Below, in pieces: positions 16,146 through 26,286 of a DNA stretch of 64,000 bases. Both the position numbers and the translations under genes were made by a program. Every line of letters begins with the position of its first letter. The first letter of the stretch is position 1. The notes under the pieces are model-generated. The model saw only the letters and a program-made list of their open reading frames with translations. It searched no databases and was not told where the DNA came from. Source of the stretch: Desulfocarbo indianensis (GTDB lineage Bacteria > Desulfobacterota > Desulfarculia > Desulfarculales > Desulfarculaceae); NCBI GenBank assembly GCA_001184205.1, contig LBMP01000006.1:186001-250000 (forward strand). The letters are read 5' to 3'.

Positions 16146-17879
16146 GTGGTTACCATAAAGAAGTTCCGTCGCCTGCTTCTTAATTTGCCGGCCGCCGCTC
16201 TTTTGGCGGCCATCGCCGTTTTGGCGGTTTGGGCTGCCCCCGCCCAGTCCGCCGGCAACGGCATACTCAAAATCGGCGTTTTGGAAGAGCCCAAAAGCCT
16301 TAACCTTTGGCTGGCCTCCGACGCCTGGTCCAACCGAATTTTGAGTCTGATGTATCAGCCCCTGTACCTGCGCGAACCCAACAGCATGGAACTGGTTCCC
16401 TGGCTGGCGGCCGAGCAGCCGGATTTCGATCACAAGACGCTCACCTGTACGGTGAAGCTGCGTCCGGCCAAATGGTCAGACGGCAGCGACTTCACGGCCG
16501 AGGACGTGGTTTTCACCGGCCATATGATCTACCTGTATCAAATGCCGCGGCATTACTCCAAATGGAAGTTCATCGAAAAGGTCGAGGCGGTGGACAAACA
16601 CACCGTGCGCTTTGTCTTGAACAAGCCCATGGCCATATTCCTTTCCCGCACCTTGACCACGCCCATCGTGCAAAAGAAGCAGTGGGCTTCCTTGGTCAAG
16701 CAGTTGGAGGGCTCGGAAAGGGCCCTGCAGGAAATATTGCAGCATGATTTCGAGGAGCCGTCGGTGACCGGGCCCTTCGTGGTGGATAAGTGGAAAAAGG
16801 GGGTGTTCGTCTACATGAAGAAGAACCCTCACTTTTTCGGCCAGGGCCAGACCATCGGCGGCCATAAGCTGGGGCCCCACATCAAGGGCATTATATTCAA
16901 GATATACGGCACCGCCGACGCGGCCATCCTGGCCCTGCGCAAGGGCGACATAGATTTCTATTGGAACGACATTCAGGCCGGCTACCTGAAAAGCATAGAA
17001 AACGACCCCGATATCAAGCTCTTCACCAACACCAAGAGCGGGGTTTACTATCTGGGCTTCAACCTGCGGCGGGCGCCCATGGACGACGTGGCCTTCCGGC
17101 GGGCGGTGGCCACCCTCATCGCCAAGGAATTCATTATCAAGCGCATCTTGCAGGGCTACGGCGAGGTGCTGCACTCCATGATTCCGCCGGGCAACGAGGT
17201 GTTCTACAACCCCAACGTGCCCAAGCACGGCGCCGGCCTGGACCGCGCCCAGCGCGTCAAGGCGGCCTATGAAATATTGAGCAGGGCCGGCTACACCTGG
17301 GAGACCCCGCCGGTGGACGCCCAGGGCAAGGTGCAAAAGGCCCGCGGCATCAAGACGCCCGACGGCAAGCCCCTGCGGGAGGTGGTCATCCTGACGCCGC
17401 CGGCCGACTATGACCCCCACCGCGCCATGAGCGGCCAGATGATCCAGGAATGGCTCCGCGAGGTGGGCATCCCCGTGGTTTCCAGGCCCATGGCCTTTGG
17501 GGCGCTCATCCAAACCGTCAAAACCCAGCATGATTTCGATTGCTTCGTGCTGGGCTACGGCAAGCTGGCCCTGGACCCCGGCTATCTGCGGGCCTTTTTC
17601 CATTCCTCCCAGGACAAGCCCAAGGGATGGAACATGTCGGGCTACAACAATCCCGAGTTCGATCAATTGGCCACCGAATCCGATGAAACCATGGACACGG
17701 CCAAGCGCCGGGACCTGATATTCAAGATGCAGGAGATATTGATGTCGGAGGTGCCCTACATTCCCTTGTATAATCCGGTTTTGGTGGAGGGGGTGCGGGC
17801 CGACCGTTTCACGGGATGGGTGCCCGCCCTGGGCGGCATAGGCAACATCTGGTCCCTGTGCGAAATCCAAGCCAAGTGA
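16146..17879 (+). CDS. ABC transporter substrate-binding protein, oligopeptide/nickel family
   Basis: A 577-residue periplasmic receptor of SBP family 5 (DppA/OppA/NikA-like). The GTG start at 16146 is supported by AGGGAG about 7 bases upstream and by the signal peptide that begins there (VVTIKKFRRLLLNLP, ending near AQSA at residue 35). A much longer upstream reading frame is not needed. Family features include LKIGVLEEPKSLNLW, KWSDGSDFTAEDVVFT and YYLGFNLRRAPMDDVAFRRA. It heads a five-gene operon (receptor, two permeases, two ATPases). The Fur box in the promoter hints at an iron- or metal-linked ligand rather than plain peptides, but this is inference. Confidence 0.87.
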   Translation: MVTIKKFRRLLLNLPAAALLAAIAVLAVWAAPAQSAGNGILKIGVLEEPKSLNLWLASDAWSNRILSLMYQPLYLREPNSMELVPWLAAEQPDFDHKTLTCTVKLRPAKWSDGSDFTAEDVVFTGHMIYLYQMPRHYSKWKFIEKVEAVDKHTVRFVLNKPMAIFLSRTLTTPIVQKKQWASLVKQLEGSERALQEILQHDFEEPSVTGPFVVDKWKKGVFVYMKKNPHFFGQGQTIGGHKLGPHIKGIIFKIYGTADAAILALRKGDIDFYWNDIQAGYLKSIENDPDIKLFTNTKSGVYYLGFNLRRAPMDDVAFRRAVATLIAKEFIIKRILQGYGEVLHSMIPPGNEVFYNPNVPKHGAGLDRAQRVKAAYEILSRAGYTWETPPVDAQGKVQKARGIKTPDGKPLREVVILTPPADYDPHRAMSGQMIQEWLREVGIPVVSRPMAFGALIQTVKTQHDFDCFVLGYGKLALDPGYLRAFFHSSQDKPKGWNMSGYNNPEFDQLATESDETMDTAKRRDLIFKMQEILMSEVPYIPLYNPVLVEGVRADRFTGWVPALGGIGNIWSLCEIQAK

Positions 17880-17916
17880 TCGCGGTTTCCCGGCGGGGCC
17901 AACAGGCGGATCAGGC

Positions 17917-18888
17917 ATGAAAAGATTTATTATCAAGCGTATGGCGCAGGTCGTGGTGGTCCTGTTTTTGATCCTCACGGTGCTGTTCGTGCTTTTCCGC
18001 CTGGCCCCCGGCGACCCGGTGGAGCGCATGGTGGACCCCAACCTCACCCTCGAGGAAGCGGAACACCTGGTGGAGCAACTGGGCCTCAAGGAGCCGATTC
18101 TCACCCAGTACGGCATCTATCTGAAAAACTTCGCCATGGGCCACTTCGGCCACTCGTTTCATTATGGCCAGCCCGTGGCCGAGGTCATCTGGGAGAAGCT
18201 GCCCAACACCATATTGCTCTTCACCACGGCGGTTATCCTGGCCGCCCTGGTGGGCGTTTCCTGGGGCAAGATCGCGGCCTGGTCCAAGGGAAAATGGAAG
18301 GATTTGGCCTTCACCGTGGCCGCCCTGGTGACCCACACCCTGTTCCTGCCCTGGCTGGCCCTGCTCCTGGTCTGGTTCTTCGGCTACCGCCTGGAATGGT
18401 TCCCCATAACCGGCATGATGTCCGAGGAGGTCTGGCTGGACCCGGACACCGCCTGGTGGCAAAAGGCCTGGGACGTGGGCTATCACATGATGCTGCCGCT
18501 GCTCACCCTGTTCCTGATTCACTTCGGGTCCTATCTGTTGGTGATGCGCAGCTCCATGCTGGACACCCTTAAAGAGGACTACATCGTCACCGCCAGGGCC
18601 AAGGGGCTTTCCGAAAAGGCCATCCGCAACCGGCACGCCGCGCCCAACGCCATGCTGCCGGTGGTGACCAGCGTGGGACTGTCCCTGGCCTTTTCCATAA
18701 ACGGCGGCGCGCTCACCGAGACCGTGTTCTCCTGGCCTGGCATCGGCCGGGAACTGGTCTTCGCCGTGAGCCACAACGACTACCCCCTGGCCCAGGCCTG
18801 CTTCCTGTTGATCGCCACCGTGGTGCTGTTCTCCAATGTGGTGGTGGACGTGCTTTATGCTTATCTGGACCCCAGGATTCGGTATTAA
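17917..18888 (+). CDS. ABC transporter permease, DppB/OppB type
   Basis: A 323-residue inner-membrane subunit with about six helices. The N-terminus MKRFIIKRMAQVVVVLFLIL and the RLAPGDPVERMV segment are hallmarks of the DppB/OppB family. The cytoplasmic coupling loop is near residues 220-250 (DYIVTARAKGLSEKAIRNRH). It forms the translocation channel with the next gene product. The gene follows the receptor by 37 bases and precedes the second permease by 15 bases. No anomaly is seen. Confidence 0.92.
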   Translation: MKRFIIKRMAQVVVVLFLILTVLFVLFRLAPGDPVERMVDPNLTLEEAEHLVEQLGLKEPILTQYGIYLKNFAMGHFGHSFHYGQPVAEVIWEKLPNTILLFTTAVILAALVGVSWGKIAAWSKGKWKDLAFTVAALVTHTLFLPWLALLLVWFFGYRLEWFPITGMMSEEVWLDPDTAWWQKAWDVGYHMMLPLLTLFLIHFGSYLLVMRSSMLDTLKEDYIVTARAKGLSEKAIRNRHAAPNAMLPVVTSVGLSLAFSINGGALTETVFSWPGIGRELVFAVSHNDYPLAQACFLLIATVVLFSNVVVDVLYAYLDPRIRY

Positions 18889-18903
18889 GGAAATCGGCGC
18901 ATC

Positions 18904-19833
18904 ATGAATCAGCAAGCGGCCATGGACTTGCGTCAAGCCCGGCGTTCCCTGTGGCGGGAGCGCCTGGCCGAGGATTGGCGGGTGTTCCGCCGCAATCCCC
19001 TGGGACGGATCGGGCTCACCCTCTTGATAATGTTCGGTCTCATGGCGGTCTGTTCCTACATTCCGCCCATGATCAACCCCATGTACAACCCCATGACCGG
19101 GGTGGACCCCCACATCATGGCCTCCACCGGGCCCAGCGCCCGGCATTGGCTGGGCACCGATTTCATGGGCCGCGATATTTTCGCCCAGCTCCTGGCCGGG
19201 GCCAGGGTGGCCTTCATGGTGGGGGTGAGCGCGGCTTTCATGGCGGTGGTCTTGGGCACCGCCCTCGGCATGACCGCGGGCTACATGGGCGGGCTCACCG
19301 ATACCCTGCTCATGCGGGCGGCGGACATGATAATGGTGATGCCCACCCTGCTGGTGGTGCTGATGCTGGCCGCGCTTTTCGGCCAGCTCAATATCTGGAC
19401 CATCGTGCTGATGATCGCCCTTTTCCGCTGGCCCGGCGTTTCGCGGGTGGTGCGGGCCCAGACCTTGTCCCTGAAGCAAAGGCCCTTCATCGACGCGGCC
19501 CGGGTGGCGGGCGCCAGCCACCCGCGCATCATCTTCCGCCACATCATGCCCAACGTGCTGCCTTTGGCCTTTCTTTACATGACTTTCAGGGTAACCTCGG
19601 CCATCGTCATCGAGGCGGCCCTGGCCTTTTTGGGCTTCGGCGACCCCGGAACCGTGAGCTGGGGCATGATGCTGCAATGGGTTTGGAAGACCGGCCACAT
19701 GTTCCAGGCCATGTATTGGCTGCTGCCGCCGGGCCTGTGCATTTCGTTGATCACCTTGTCTTTCTACATGCTGGGCCGGGCCATGGACGAGGTCCTGGAC
19801 CCCCGCCTGAGAGACGAAACCTCGGCTGGCTAA
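18904..19833 (+). CDS. ABC transporter permease, DppC/OppC type
   Basis: A 309-residue partner permease. A cytoplasmic N-terminal stretch with RRNPLGRIGLTLLIMFGLMA precedes the first helix, as usual in DppC. The extracytoplasmic HWLGTDFMGRDIFAQLLAGA motif and the coupling loop FIDAARVAGASHPRIIFRH are characteristic. The gene sits between the first permease (15 bases) and the first ATPase (3 bases), so the operon is tight. No odd features. Confidence 0.92.
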   Translation: MNQQAAMDLRQARRSLWRERLAEDWRVFRRNPLGRIGLTLLIMFGLMAVCSYIPPMINPMYNPMTGVDPHIMASTGPSARHWLGTDFMGRDIFAQLLAGARVAFMVGVSAAFMAVVLGTALGMTAGYMGGLTDTLLMRAADMIMVMPTLLVVLMLAALFGQLNIWTIVLMIALFRWPGVSRVVRAQTLSLKQRPFIDAARVAGASHPRIIFRHIMPNVLPLAFLYMTFRVTSAIVIEAALAFLGFGDPGTVSWGMMLQWVWKTGHMFQAMYWLLPPGLCISLITLSFYMLGRAMDEVLDPRLRDETSAG

Positions 19834-19836
19834 AAT

Positions 19837-20787
19837 ATGACGCTCTTGGACGTACAAAATCTGAGCATCGGCTACCAGACCGCCGAAGGCCTGTTGCAGG
19901 CGGTGGAAGGGGTCAGCTTCAGCCTGGAGGCCGGGCAATCCCTGGGCCTGGTGGGCGAGAGCGGCTGCGGCAAGACCACCATCGGCATGGCGCTCATGGG
20001 CCTGCTGCCGCCCAACGGGCGCATAACCGGCGGCCACGTGCTTTTGAACGGGCGCGACCTGCGGGAGCTGACCGAGGAAGAGATGCGCCAGGTGCGCTGG
20101 AAAGAGGTGGCCATGATCTTCCAGGCCGCCATGAACGCGCTCAATCCCGTGCAGCGGGTCGGCGATCAGATGATCGAGGCCATCGTGGAGCACCAGCCGG
20201 TGAGCAAAGCCCAGGCCCGGCAAAGGGTGGAGGGGCTTTATCAGCTGGTGGGCATGCCGGTGGAGCGCATCGACGATTATCCCCATCAATACTCGGGCGG
20301 CATGAAGCAAAGGGCCATCATCGCCATGGCCCTGGCCAACAAGCCCAAGCTCATAATCGCCGACGAGCCCACCACCGCCCTGGACGTGATCGTGCAGGAT
20401 CAGATATTGCAGGAGACCAAGAACCTGCAACATGAGTTCAACATCGGCATAATCTTCATCAGCCACGACATATCCATCGTGGCCGAGGTATGCCAGACCA
20501 TCGGCGTGATGTACGCCGGCCAGTTGGTGGAGATAGGCGGCGCCGAGCAGGTCTTCTACGACCCGCGCCACCCCTACACCAAGGCCCTGGTGGCCTCTTT
20601 CCCCACCCTGGCCGGCGAGCGCAAGGAACTGAAACCCATTCCCGGCGAGCCGCCCCATTTGATCAACGCCATCATGGGCTGCCGTTTTTGCGACCGCTGC
20701 CCCCGTTCCGAGGCCCAGTGCAAGCTGGACCGTCCGGCCTGGCAGCAGGTGGCGGCCGGCCATCACGTGCTTTGCGACCATTGCTGA
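19837..20787 (+). CDS. ABC transporter ATPase, DppD/OppD type
   Basis: A 316-residue ATP-hydrolysing subunit. Walker A is GESGCGKTT (about residues 40-48), the signature is YSGGMKQR, and Walker B is LIIADEPTTAL. The C-terminal oligopeptide-family extension carries four or more cysteines (GCRFCDRCPRSEAQC and CDHC), a cluster often seen in OppD/DppD proteins and able to hold an iron-sulfur cluster in some. It pairs with the next ATPase to power the two permeases. Start ATG lies three bases after the permease stop. Confidence 0.92.
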   Translation: MTLLDVQNLSIGYQTAEGLLQAVEGVSFSLEAGQSLGLVGESGCGKTTIGMALMGLLPPNGRITGGHVLLNGRDLRELTEEEMRQVRWKEVAMIFQAAMNALNPVQRVGDQMIEAIVEHQPVSKAQARQRVEGLYQLVGMPVERIDDYPHQYSGGMKQRAIIAMALANKPKLIIADEPTTALDVIVQDQILQETKNLQHEFNIGIIFISHDISIVAEVCQTIGVMYAGQLVEIGGAEQVFYDPRHPYTKALVASFPTLAGERKELKPIPGEPPHLINAIMGCRFCDRCPRSEAQCKLDRPAWQQVAAGHHVLCDHC

Positions 20788-20820
20788 GGGGTTAGAGGGC
20801 CCGTGGAGAGGCAAGCCAAC

Positions 20821-21858
20821 ATGAGTTCAGCCCAAGAAACCATCCTGGAGCTTCGCCAGGTGACCAAGCGCTACCAAACCCGGGGCAATATTCTGGGCCG
20901 CGGCAAAAAGGAAGTGCTGGCCCTCAACCGGATTTCCTTGCAGGTGCGGGCCGGGGAGATCTTCGGGCTGGTGGGAGAAAGCGGCTCCGGCAAGACCACG
21001 GCGGGCCGGCTCATCGTGGGCCTGGAAAAGCCCGACGAGGGCGGCATCTTCCTGAACGGCCAGGACATCGTGGGCCTCCAGGGAAAGGCGCTCAGGCGCT
21101 ACCGCCGCCAGGTCCAGATGGTTTTCCAGGACCCCTATCAATCCTTCAATCCCCAGGTCTCCATCATGGACAGCGTGGGCGAGCCCCTGCTCACCCAGGG
21201 CGTCGCCAAGGGCGTCGAGCGCGAGCAGATGGTGCTGGCCGCCCTCAAGGAAGCCGGGCTTTCGCCGGCCGAAAGCTATGCCTTCCGTTTCCCCCACCAG
21301 CTCTCCGGCGGGCAGCGGCAAAGGGTGGCCATCGCCCGGGCCATGATCTTGGAGCCCTCGCTATTGGTGGCCGACGAGCCCACCAGCATGCTGGACGCGT
21401 CCTACTCGGCCCAGATTTTCGACTTGCTTTTGGGGGTGCGCGGCCGGTTGGGCGCCACGGTGCTGTTCATCACCCACAGCCTGGCCTCGGCCCGCTATCT
21501 TTGCGACCGGGTGGCCGTGATCTACCGCGGCAACCTCATGGAAATCGGCCCGGCCCAGGAGGTCATCCGGAACCCCCGCCACCCCTACACCCAGGCGCTC
21601 CTGGACGCCACGCCCAAGTTCGGCCGCTGCGAGGACATCCCCCGCTTCAACACCCTTCTGCGGGCGGAGCGGCCGGCGGCCGACTCCGGGGTGGGTTGCG
21701 GATTTTTCCGCCGTTGCGGCCTGGCCCAGCGGGCGCGCTGCTCGATGGAAGCGCCGGAATTCCGCGCCATGGGCGAGGGGCACCTTTGCGCCTGTCATTA
21801 CGCGGAACCGGGGCCGGCCCAGGCCGATCAGGGCGGAGAATGCCACCTGGGCGCATGA
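20821..21858 (+). CDS. ABC transporter ATPase, DppF/OppF type
   Basis: A 345-residue second ATPase of the transporter. Walker A is GESGSGKTT, the signature [15 protein letters not shown] and Walker [12 protein letters not shown]. The C-terminal family extension contains [17 protein letters not shown] preferred ATG 20821 (MSSAQE), with GGAGAGG about 8 bases upstream, to a GTG at 20803. It ends the operon; 89 bases later a new unit begins. Both ATPases being present, with intact motifs, means that the transporter is complete. Confidence 0.9.
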   Translation: MSSAQETILELRQVTKRYQTRGNILGRGKKEVLALNRISLQVRAGEIFGLVGESGSGKTTAGRLIVGLEKPDEGGIFLNGQDIVGLQGKALRRYRRQVQMVFQDPYQSFNPQVSIMDSVGEPLLTQGVAKGVEREQMVLAALKEAGLSPAESYAFRFPHQLSGGQRQRVAIARAMILEPSLLVADEPTSMLDASYSAQIFDLLLGVRGRLGATVLFITHSLASARYLCDRVAVIYRGNLMEIGPAQEVIRNPRHPYTQALLDATPKFGRCEDIPRFNTLLRAERPAADSGVGCGFFRRCGLAQRARCSMEAPEFRAMGEGHLCACHYAEPGPAQADQGGECHLGA

Positions 21859-21947
21859 TCCCTCCCGGCGTCCTGCTTGCGCGTTATAGGCTGGCGATAT
21901 ATGATGGCCAATACTTTTAGCGCGTTAGGAAACACGCGGGTGGGTTC

Positions 21948-24900
21948 ATGAAGAAAGCCATCAAGAATTTTTTCCAGATTCAGCCGGAGGAAATGGCGCT
22001 CTTCCTCTGGTCGGCGGCGCTTTTATTCCTGATCCGCGGCTCCAACCTGCTGTTCGACAATTTCGCGGAAACCGCCTTTCTCAAGCGATTCGGCGTGGAG
22101 TACCTGCCACTGGTCTACATGGCCAACGCCTTCGCCACCTTCATCCTCATGGGCTTCATGGCCGGCCTGATGCGCAAGGTCAGCAGCGCCAAGCTTTTGG
22201 CCTACACGCTGTTTTGCTGCGGGGCCATGGTGGCGGCGCTGCGGCTGCCGGTTTACCTGCATATTGATTACGTGTATCCGGTTTTATTTCTCTTGAAAGC
22301 CCAGTTCGAGGCCTTGTTCGCCCTGTTGTTCTGGAACCTGGCCAACGATCTCTTTAACACCCGGCAAAGCAAGCGCATCTTCCCCCTTATCGCGGCCGGC
22401 GGCGTTCTGGGCGCCATCGTGGGCAGCTTCGGCACTCCCCAGTTGGCCAAGCTCATACGCATGGACAATCTGATGTTCGCCTACCTGGTGAGCACCGCCA
22501 TCGCCGCCGCGGTGGGCCGGCAGATGGACATAATTTTCCCCACCTTGCCCATAAGCGAACGCAGAGCCAGGAAGGGCCAGCCCAAGACGTCGTTCTTCCA
22601 GGAACTCAAGCAGGTGTGGCCCATGATGAAGGAGTCCACCCTGGTCAAGATTCTGGTGCTCCTTACTTTCTTGCCCAACGTCCTGATACCCATCATGAAC
22701 TACCAGTTCAACTTCGCGGTGAATCAGGCGTTCGGCACCGAACATGGGCTCATTCAGTTCCTGGGCTATTTCCGGGGCGCGCAAAACGTCATCAGCCTCG
22801 TCATCCTTTTGTTCGTGGGCAAGCTTTACAACCGCTGGGGCCTGCCCGTGGCCTTGATGTTCCATCCCTTCAACTACGTCCTCGCCTTTATCGGCTTCCT
22901 CTGGCGTTTCGACGTGGTGGCGGCCATCTACGCCCGCATCACCACGGTGGTCATCCGCTTCACCATCAACAACCCGGCCCGGGATATCCTCATGGGCCTG
23001 TTCCCGCCCCAGATGAGGCCGGTGATGCGGCCATTTTTGCGGGGCACCGTGGTGCGCATCGCCACCTTGCTGGGCTCCGGTTTCATTCTCCTGGCCGAGG
23101 GCGTGATGCACCCGCGCTATTTATCCATCATCGGCATCGTGTTCGGCTTGATGTGGGTGGCCACCAGCATTTGGCTCAAGAGGGTCTATTCCGACATCCT
23201 GCTGGATCTGGTGGCGCAGAACGTTATCGACCTGCGCTCTCTGGAAGAGCGCGATCTGGGCCATATGTTCGGGGACAAGCGCGCCCAGGATCGGCTGCTG
23301 CGCGCCTGCAGCGACGCCCAGGGGCAGGCTTGCGTTTTATACGCCGAGATGCTGAAAACCCAAAAGGTGCCCGAGGCCGACCGGCATTTGCTGTCCTTGA
23401 TCAAGGACCGCGACCCCCGCACCGCCTCCGAGCTGGTGCGGTTGATCTCACCCGAGGCCGGCGAGGAGGCCATCAAGGTTTTCGAGGAACTGGCCCAGAC
23501 CGGCCAGCCCGAGCTGAGCGTGGCCATGGCCGGCGCGGCCGCCCGTTTCCCCAAGGAGCATTCGGAAGGATTCCTGCGCGGGCTTTTAAAGGAAAACAAT
23601 CCGCCGCTGGTGCGGGCCCAGGCCATGGGCGGCCTTTATGAGGAAAAGCCCGAACGCTACGATCAGATCATTCACGGCTGGCTGCATTCCGAGGATCCCG
23701 CGGAGCGGCGGGCCGGCGCCCTGGCCGCCGGCGCCTCGGGCAACCGGCAATTCATCAAGCCGCTGAGGGCGCTTCTCAACCGCGAAAAAGAAAGCCCGGT
23801 CATCGGCGAAACCCTGTTGGCCCTGACCCGCCTGAACGACCCCAACGGGCGGGCCACGGTGCTGGAGCGGCTGGCCAAGCGCCCCAACCAGGTGCCTCTG
23901 GCGGTGCTGGAAACCCTTCCCGTGGAGGACCAGGCCACGGCCAGGGCCTTCATCCGCATGCTGGGCGACCCGAACCCGGAAAGGGCCGGATTGGCCCAGC
24001 GCAAGCTGAGGACCGCGCCGGACTTGGACCTGGAGCTCTTGATCGAAGGCTTGGCCACGCCGCACCGCCAGGTGCGCGAGGGCCTGTATCAGCTCATGGA
24101 GTCCTTGAAGATCAGCAACCAGGACGTAATCAACTTCACCCGCGCCCACCTGCAAAAAGCCTATGGCCATCTCCTGGAGGCGCGGGAGGTGGAGAAGGCT
24201 TTCGCCGAGTCCGCGGAGCGCGATCTTCTGGCCCAGCATTTGCGCGACAAGCAGGAGGCGCTGGTCGATAACATCCTGCGGGTGCTGGCCACCCAGGATC
24301 ACAGCGGGCAACTGAGAATGGTCTTGCGGGGGTTGGAATCCAATGACGACCGCCTGCGCTCCAACGCGTTGGAGGCACTGGACGAATTGGTGGGGCATTC
24401 CTTGAGCGAGTCCATGGTGCCGCTTTTGGAGAAAGCGGACCCGGCCCAGCGCCTGGCGGTGGGCCGCCGCATTTTCAAGCTTCCCAAGGACCTGGGCGGC
24501 CGCGACGAACTGATTCGGCGCTTCCTGGCCTTGGATGATGATTGGCTGGCCCAGTATCTGATTTTGGTTTTATGTTCCAAGCTCGAAGACCCGCCCCTGG
24601 ATTCCCTGGAATGCGAGCGCCTCATGGGTTCGGCCCACAGCCACGTGTGGGTGCTGGCCGGCATCCTGCGCGCGGCCGGCGAAAAGTCTCAACCAGTGGA
24701 GAAGGCTGTCATGCAAGAGGCCACCAACCTTACCGACAAGATAGTGCTCTTACGGGGCATGGAAATCTTCCAAGGCCTCACGGTGAAAGAATTGGCCGCC
24801 ATCGCCTCCTTGTGCGAGGAACAGGAGTTCCCGCCCGGCCAGACCATAATCAGCGAAGGCGAGGTGGGCGACAACATGTTCCTGGTGGTGGACGGCGAGG

Positions 24901-25178
24901 TGGTGGTCAGCAAGAACGCTGACGACGGTTGCAGCGTGGACCTGGCCACCATGGGCGTGGGCGATTATTTCGGCGAAATGGCGCTTTTCGACAACTCGCC
25001 GCGCTCGGCCACGGTTACCGCCAAGAACAGCACCCGCTGCCTGGTGCTGCATAAGCGCGAGTTCAACGAGGCGGTGCACGAATACCCTCAGGTGGCCTTG
25101 CAGATGTGCACCGAGCTGAGCCGCCGCTTGCGCCTGCTGCACAACAAGATTCAATCCATGCCGGTGTGCATGACCTAG
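21948..25178 (+). CDS. Nucleotide-translocase-like transporter fused to HEAT repeats and a cyclic-nucleotide-binding domain
   Basis: A 1076-residue three-part protein. Residues 1-420 hold about 12 membrane helices in the ATP/ADP-translocase/MFS style (FLIRGSNLLFDNFAETAFLK near the start). Residues about 440-920 are helical HEAT-like repeats (for example DPAERRAGALAAGASGNRQF). Residues about 930-1065 form a CRP-type domain with the phosphate-binding cassette FGEMALFDNSPRSATV, including the Glu and Arg that contact cyclic nucleotides. It probably sits in the inner membrane with the sensor in the cytoplasm. An adenylate cyclase gene lies 5.6 kb downstream. The transported solute is unknown; nucleotide exchange is only a family-based guess. 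Confidence 0.78.
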   Translation: MKKAIKNFFQIQPEEMALFLWSAALLFLIRGSNLLFDNFAETAFLKRFGVEYLPLVYMANAFATFILMGFMAGLMRKVSSAKLLAYTLFCCGAMVAALRLPVYLHIDYVYPVLFLLKAQFEALFALLFWNLANDLFNTRQSKRIFPLIAAGGVLGAIVGSFGTPQLAKLIRMDNLMFAYLVSTAIAAAVGRQMDIIFPTLPISERRARKGQPKTSFFQELKQVWPMMKESTLVKILVLLTFLPNVLIPIMNYQFNFAVNQAFGTEHGLIQFLGYFRGAQNVISLVILLFVGKLYNRWGLPVALMFHPFNYVLAFIGFLWRFDVVAAIYARITTVVIRFTINNPARDILMGLFPPQMRPVMRPFLRGTVVRIATLLGSGFILLAEGVMHPRYLSIIGIVFGLMWVATSIWLKRVYSDILLDLVAQNVIDLRSLEERDLGHMFGDKRAQDRLLRACSDAQGQACVLYAEMLKTQKVPEADRHLLSLIKDRDPRTASELVRLISPEAGEEAIKVFEELAQTGQPELSVAMAGAAARFPKEHSEGFLRGLLKENNPPLVRAQAMGGLYEEKPERYDQIIHGWLHSEDPAERRAGALAAGASGNRQFIKPLRALLNREKESPVIGETLLALTRLNDPNGRATVLERLAKRPNQVPLAVLETLPVEDQATARAFIRMLGDPNPERAGLAQRKLRTAPDLDLELLIEGLATPHRQVREGLYQLMESLKISNQDVINFTRAHLQKAYGHLLEAREVEKAFAESAERDLLAQHLRDKQEALVDNILRVLATQDHSGQLRMVLRGLESNDDRLRSNALEALDELVGHSLSESMVPLLEKADPAQRLAVGRRIFKLPKDLGGRDELIRRFLALDDDWLAQYLILVLCSKLEDPPLDSLECERLMGSAHSHVWVLAGILRAAGEKSQPVEKAVMQEATNLTDKIVLLRGMEIFQGLTVKELAAIASLCEEQEFPPGQTIISEGEVGDNMFLVVDGEVVVSKNADDGCSVDLATMGVGDYFGEMALFDNSPRSATVTAKNSTRCLVLHKREFNEAVHEYPQVALQMCTELSRRLRLLHNKIQSMPVCMT

Positions 25179-25395
25179 GTGTAGCTGCTAAAGAGGTTGT
25201 TTATAGGCTTCCAGAAGTAGAGACTGGCGATTACCAGGTCAACCGTTTATACGCGGTGCGCCGGCTGACCCCCGGTTGCCGATGCACCTCCGAGACCTTC
25301 ACTCTTCCCGGCAAACTCTTTTTGGCTATCGACTCTCGGCTAAACCCCACGGTTCGGGCGTTCTGGCGTTGGTCGGTCACACGCCGCTCCTTCCC

Positions 25396-26163
25396 TTAAA
25401 GCAGGCGCGCGAAGTCCTTGAGCGCCGCCCACACCGCTTGCCGGGTTTGGTCCAATCTGACCGGGTCCACGGCCAATTGCGGCGTCAAATACAAGTCCGT
25501 GTTCAGTTCGATCTGCAGGGACGACTTGCCTTGCTCCCGCAGAAGGCCGCCGTAGTGCTTGGTGATGTAGCCGCCGGAATAGGGTTGGTTGAGGGAAACG
25601 CTCAGGCCCTGGGCTTCCAGGGCGCGGGCCAGCCCCCTGATGAGCGAGGCGGGGCAGGTGGCCTCGTCCTTGCCGGGGATGGCTTCGCCATCGGGACCGC
25701 CGCGATTGCCCAGGCTAACGTCGCACCTGACCCGGCCGGGGTCGGGGGCCTCGCTGGGGCCCACGCCGTCCATGGAATGGCAATCCAGGAGCAGGCGCAG
25801 GCCGGGCAGGGCCAGATTGTCGGTCAGTTCCCGGTGATAGGGCCGGTGATAAGCTTCCACCCGCTGGCGGGTTTCCCTTGGATCGGGCTCCTGGCCGAGC
25901 TTGAAGACCCGGCGTCCGAAATAATCGGCCAGGGCGATGACCCCCCTGTCGTCATAGCGGTCCGGCCTGCGGTTCAGGTCCGCCACCAGGCGCGACCAGC
26001 GGGCGGCCACGCAGGCCAGGGACGGCAGCCCGCTGAAAATCTCCCTGGTGCCATGGTCCTCGGATTCCGCCACTTGGGCGGGATTCAGGGCCATGGTATC
26101 GGCGATGAAAGGCGGCACCTCTATGCCGCAATGGGGAATGGAAAGCAGCAGGGGGAGAACCAT
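25396..26163 (-). CDS. N-formylglutamate amidohydrolase family protein
   Basis: A 255-residue cytoplasmic hydrolase expected to split N-formylglutamate or a related N-acyl amino acid. Visible family marks are SIPHCGIEVPP at the N-terminus, SRLVADLNRRPD, EAYHRPYH, LLLDCHSMDGVG and the C-terminal ELNTDLYL. The His and Asp/Glu residues in these blocks are the probable zinc ligands. It stands alone on the minus strand, with no other histidine-degradation gene in sight, so the substrate may differ from the classical one. It converges with the preceding plus-strand gene; the 217-base gap 25179-25395 shows no gene and no clear terminator. Confidence 0.85.
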   Translation of the reverse strand: MVLPLLLSIPHCGIEVPPFIADTMALNPAQVAESEDHGTREIFSGLPSLACVAARWSRLVADLNRRPDRYDDRGVIALADYFGRRVFKLGQEPDPRETRQRVEAYHRPYHRELTDNLALPGLRLLLDCHSMDGVGPSEAPDPGRVRCDVSLGNRGGPDGEAIPGKDEATCPASLIRGLARALEAQGLSVSLNQPYSGGYITKHYGGLLREQGKSSLQIELNTDLYLTPQLAVDPVRLDQTRQAVWAALKDFARLL

Positions 26164-26256
26164 TGGGCGCCTCCGGATGGCGATTCTGGGCCCGTTTGAG
26201 CGGCTGATTGCCGTTGCCCGCGTTTAGGCAAATCTAGCCCAGCCCGACCCATAAAA

Positions 26257-26285
26257 CAAGGGCGGCCCGCCTTGGCGAGCCGCCC
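26257..26285 (-). repeat. Hairpin direct repeat, copy 1
   Basis: A 29-base sequence, with arms GGGCGGC and GCCGCCC around a short inner stem, is repeated exactly at 26434-26462 in the same orientation. It lies about 200 bases after the beta-helix gene stop and just outside a palindromic element. Confidence 0.8.
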
Positions 26286-26286
26286 C

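Noticed and set aside
17911-20814. 967-residue open frame on the minus strand across the ABC operon
   Set aside because: It is exactly antisense to two permease genes and one ATPase gene with intact motifs. Its His/Gly/Gln-rich composition is typical of reversed GC-rich coding sequence.
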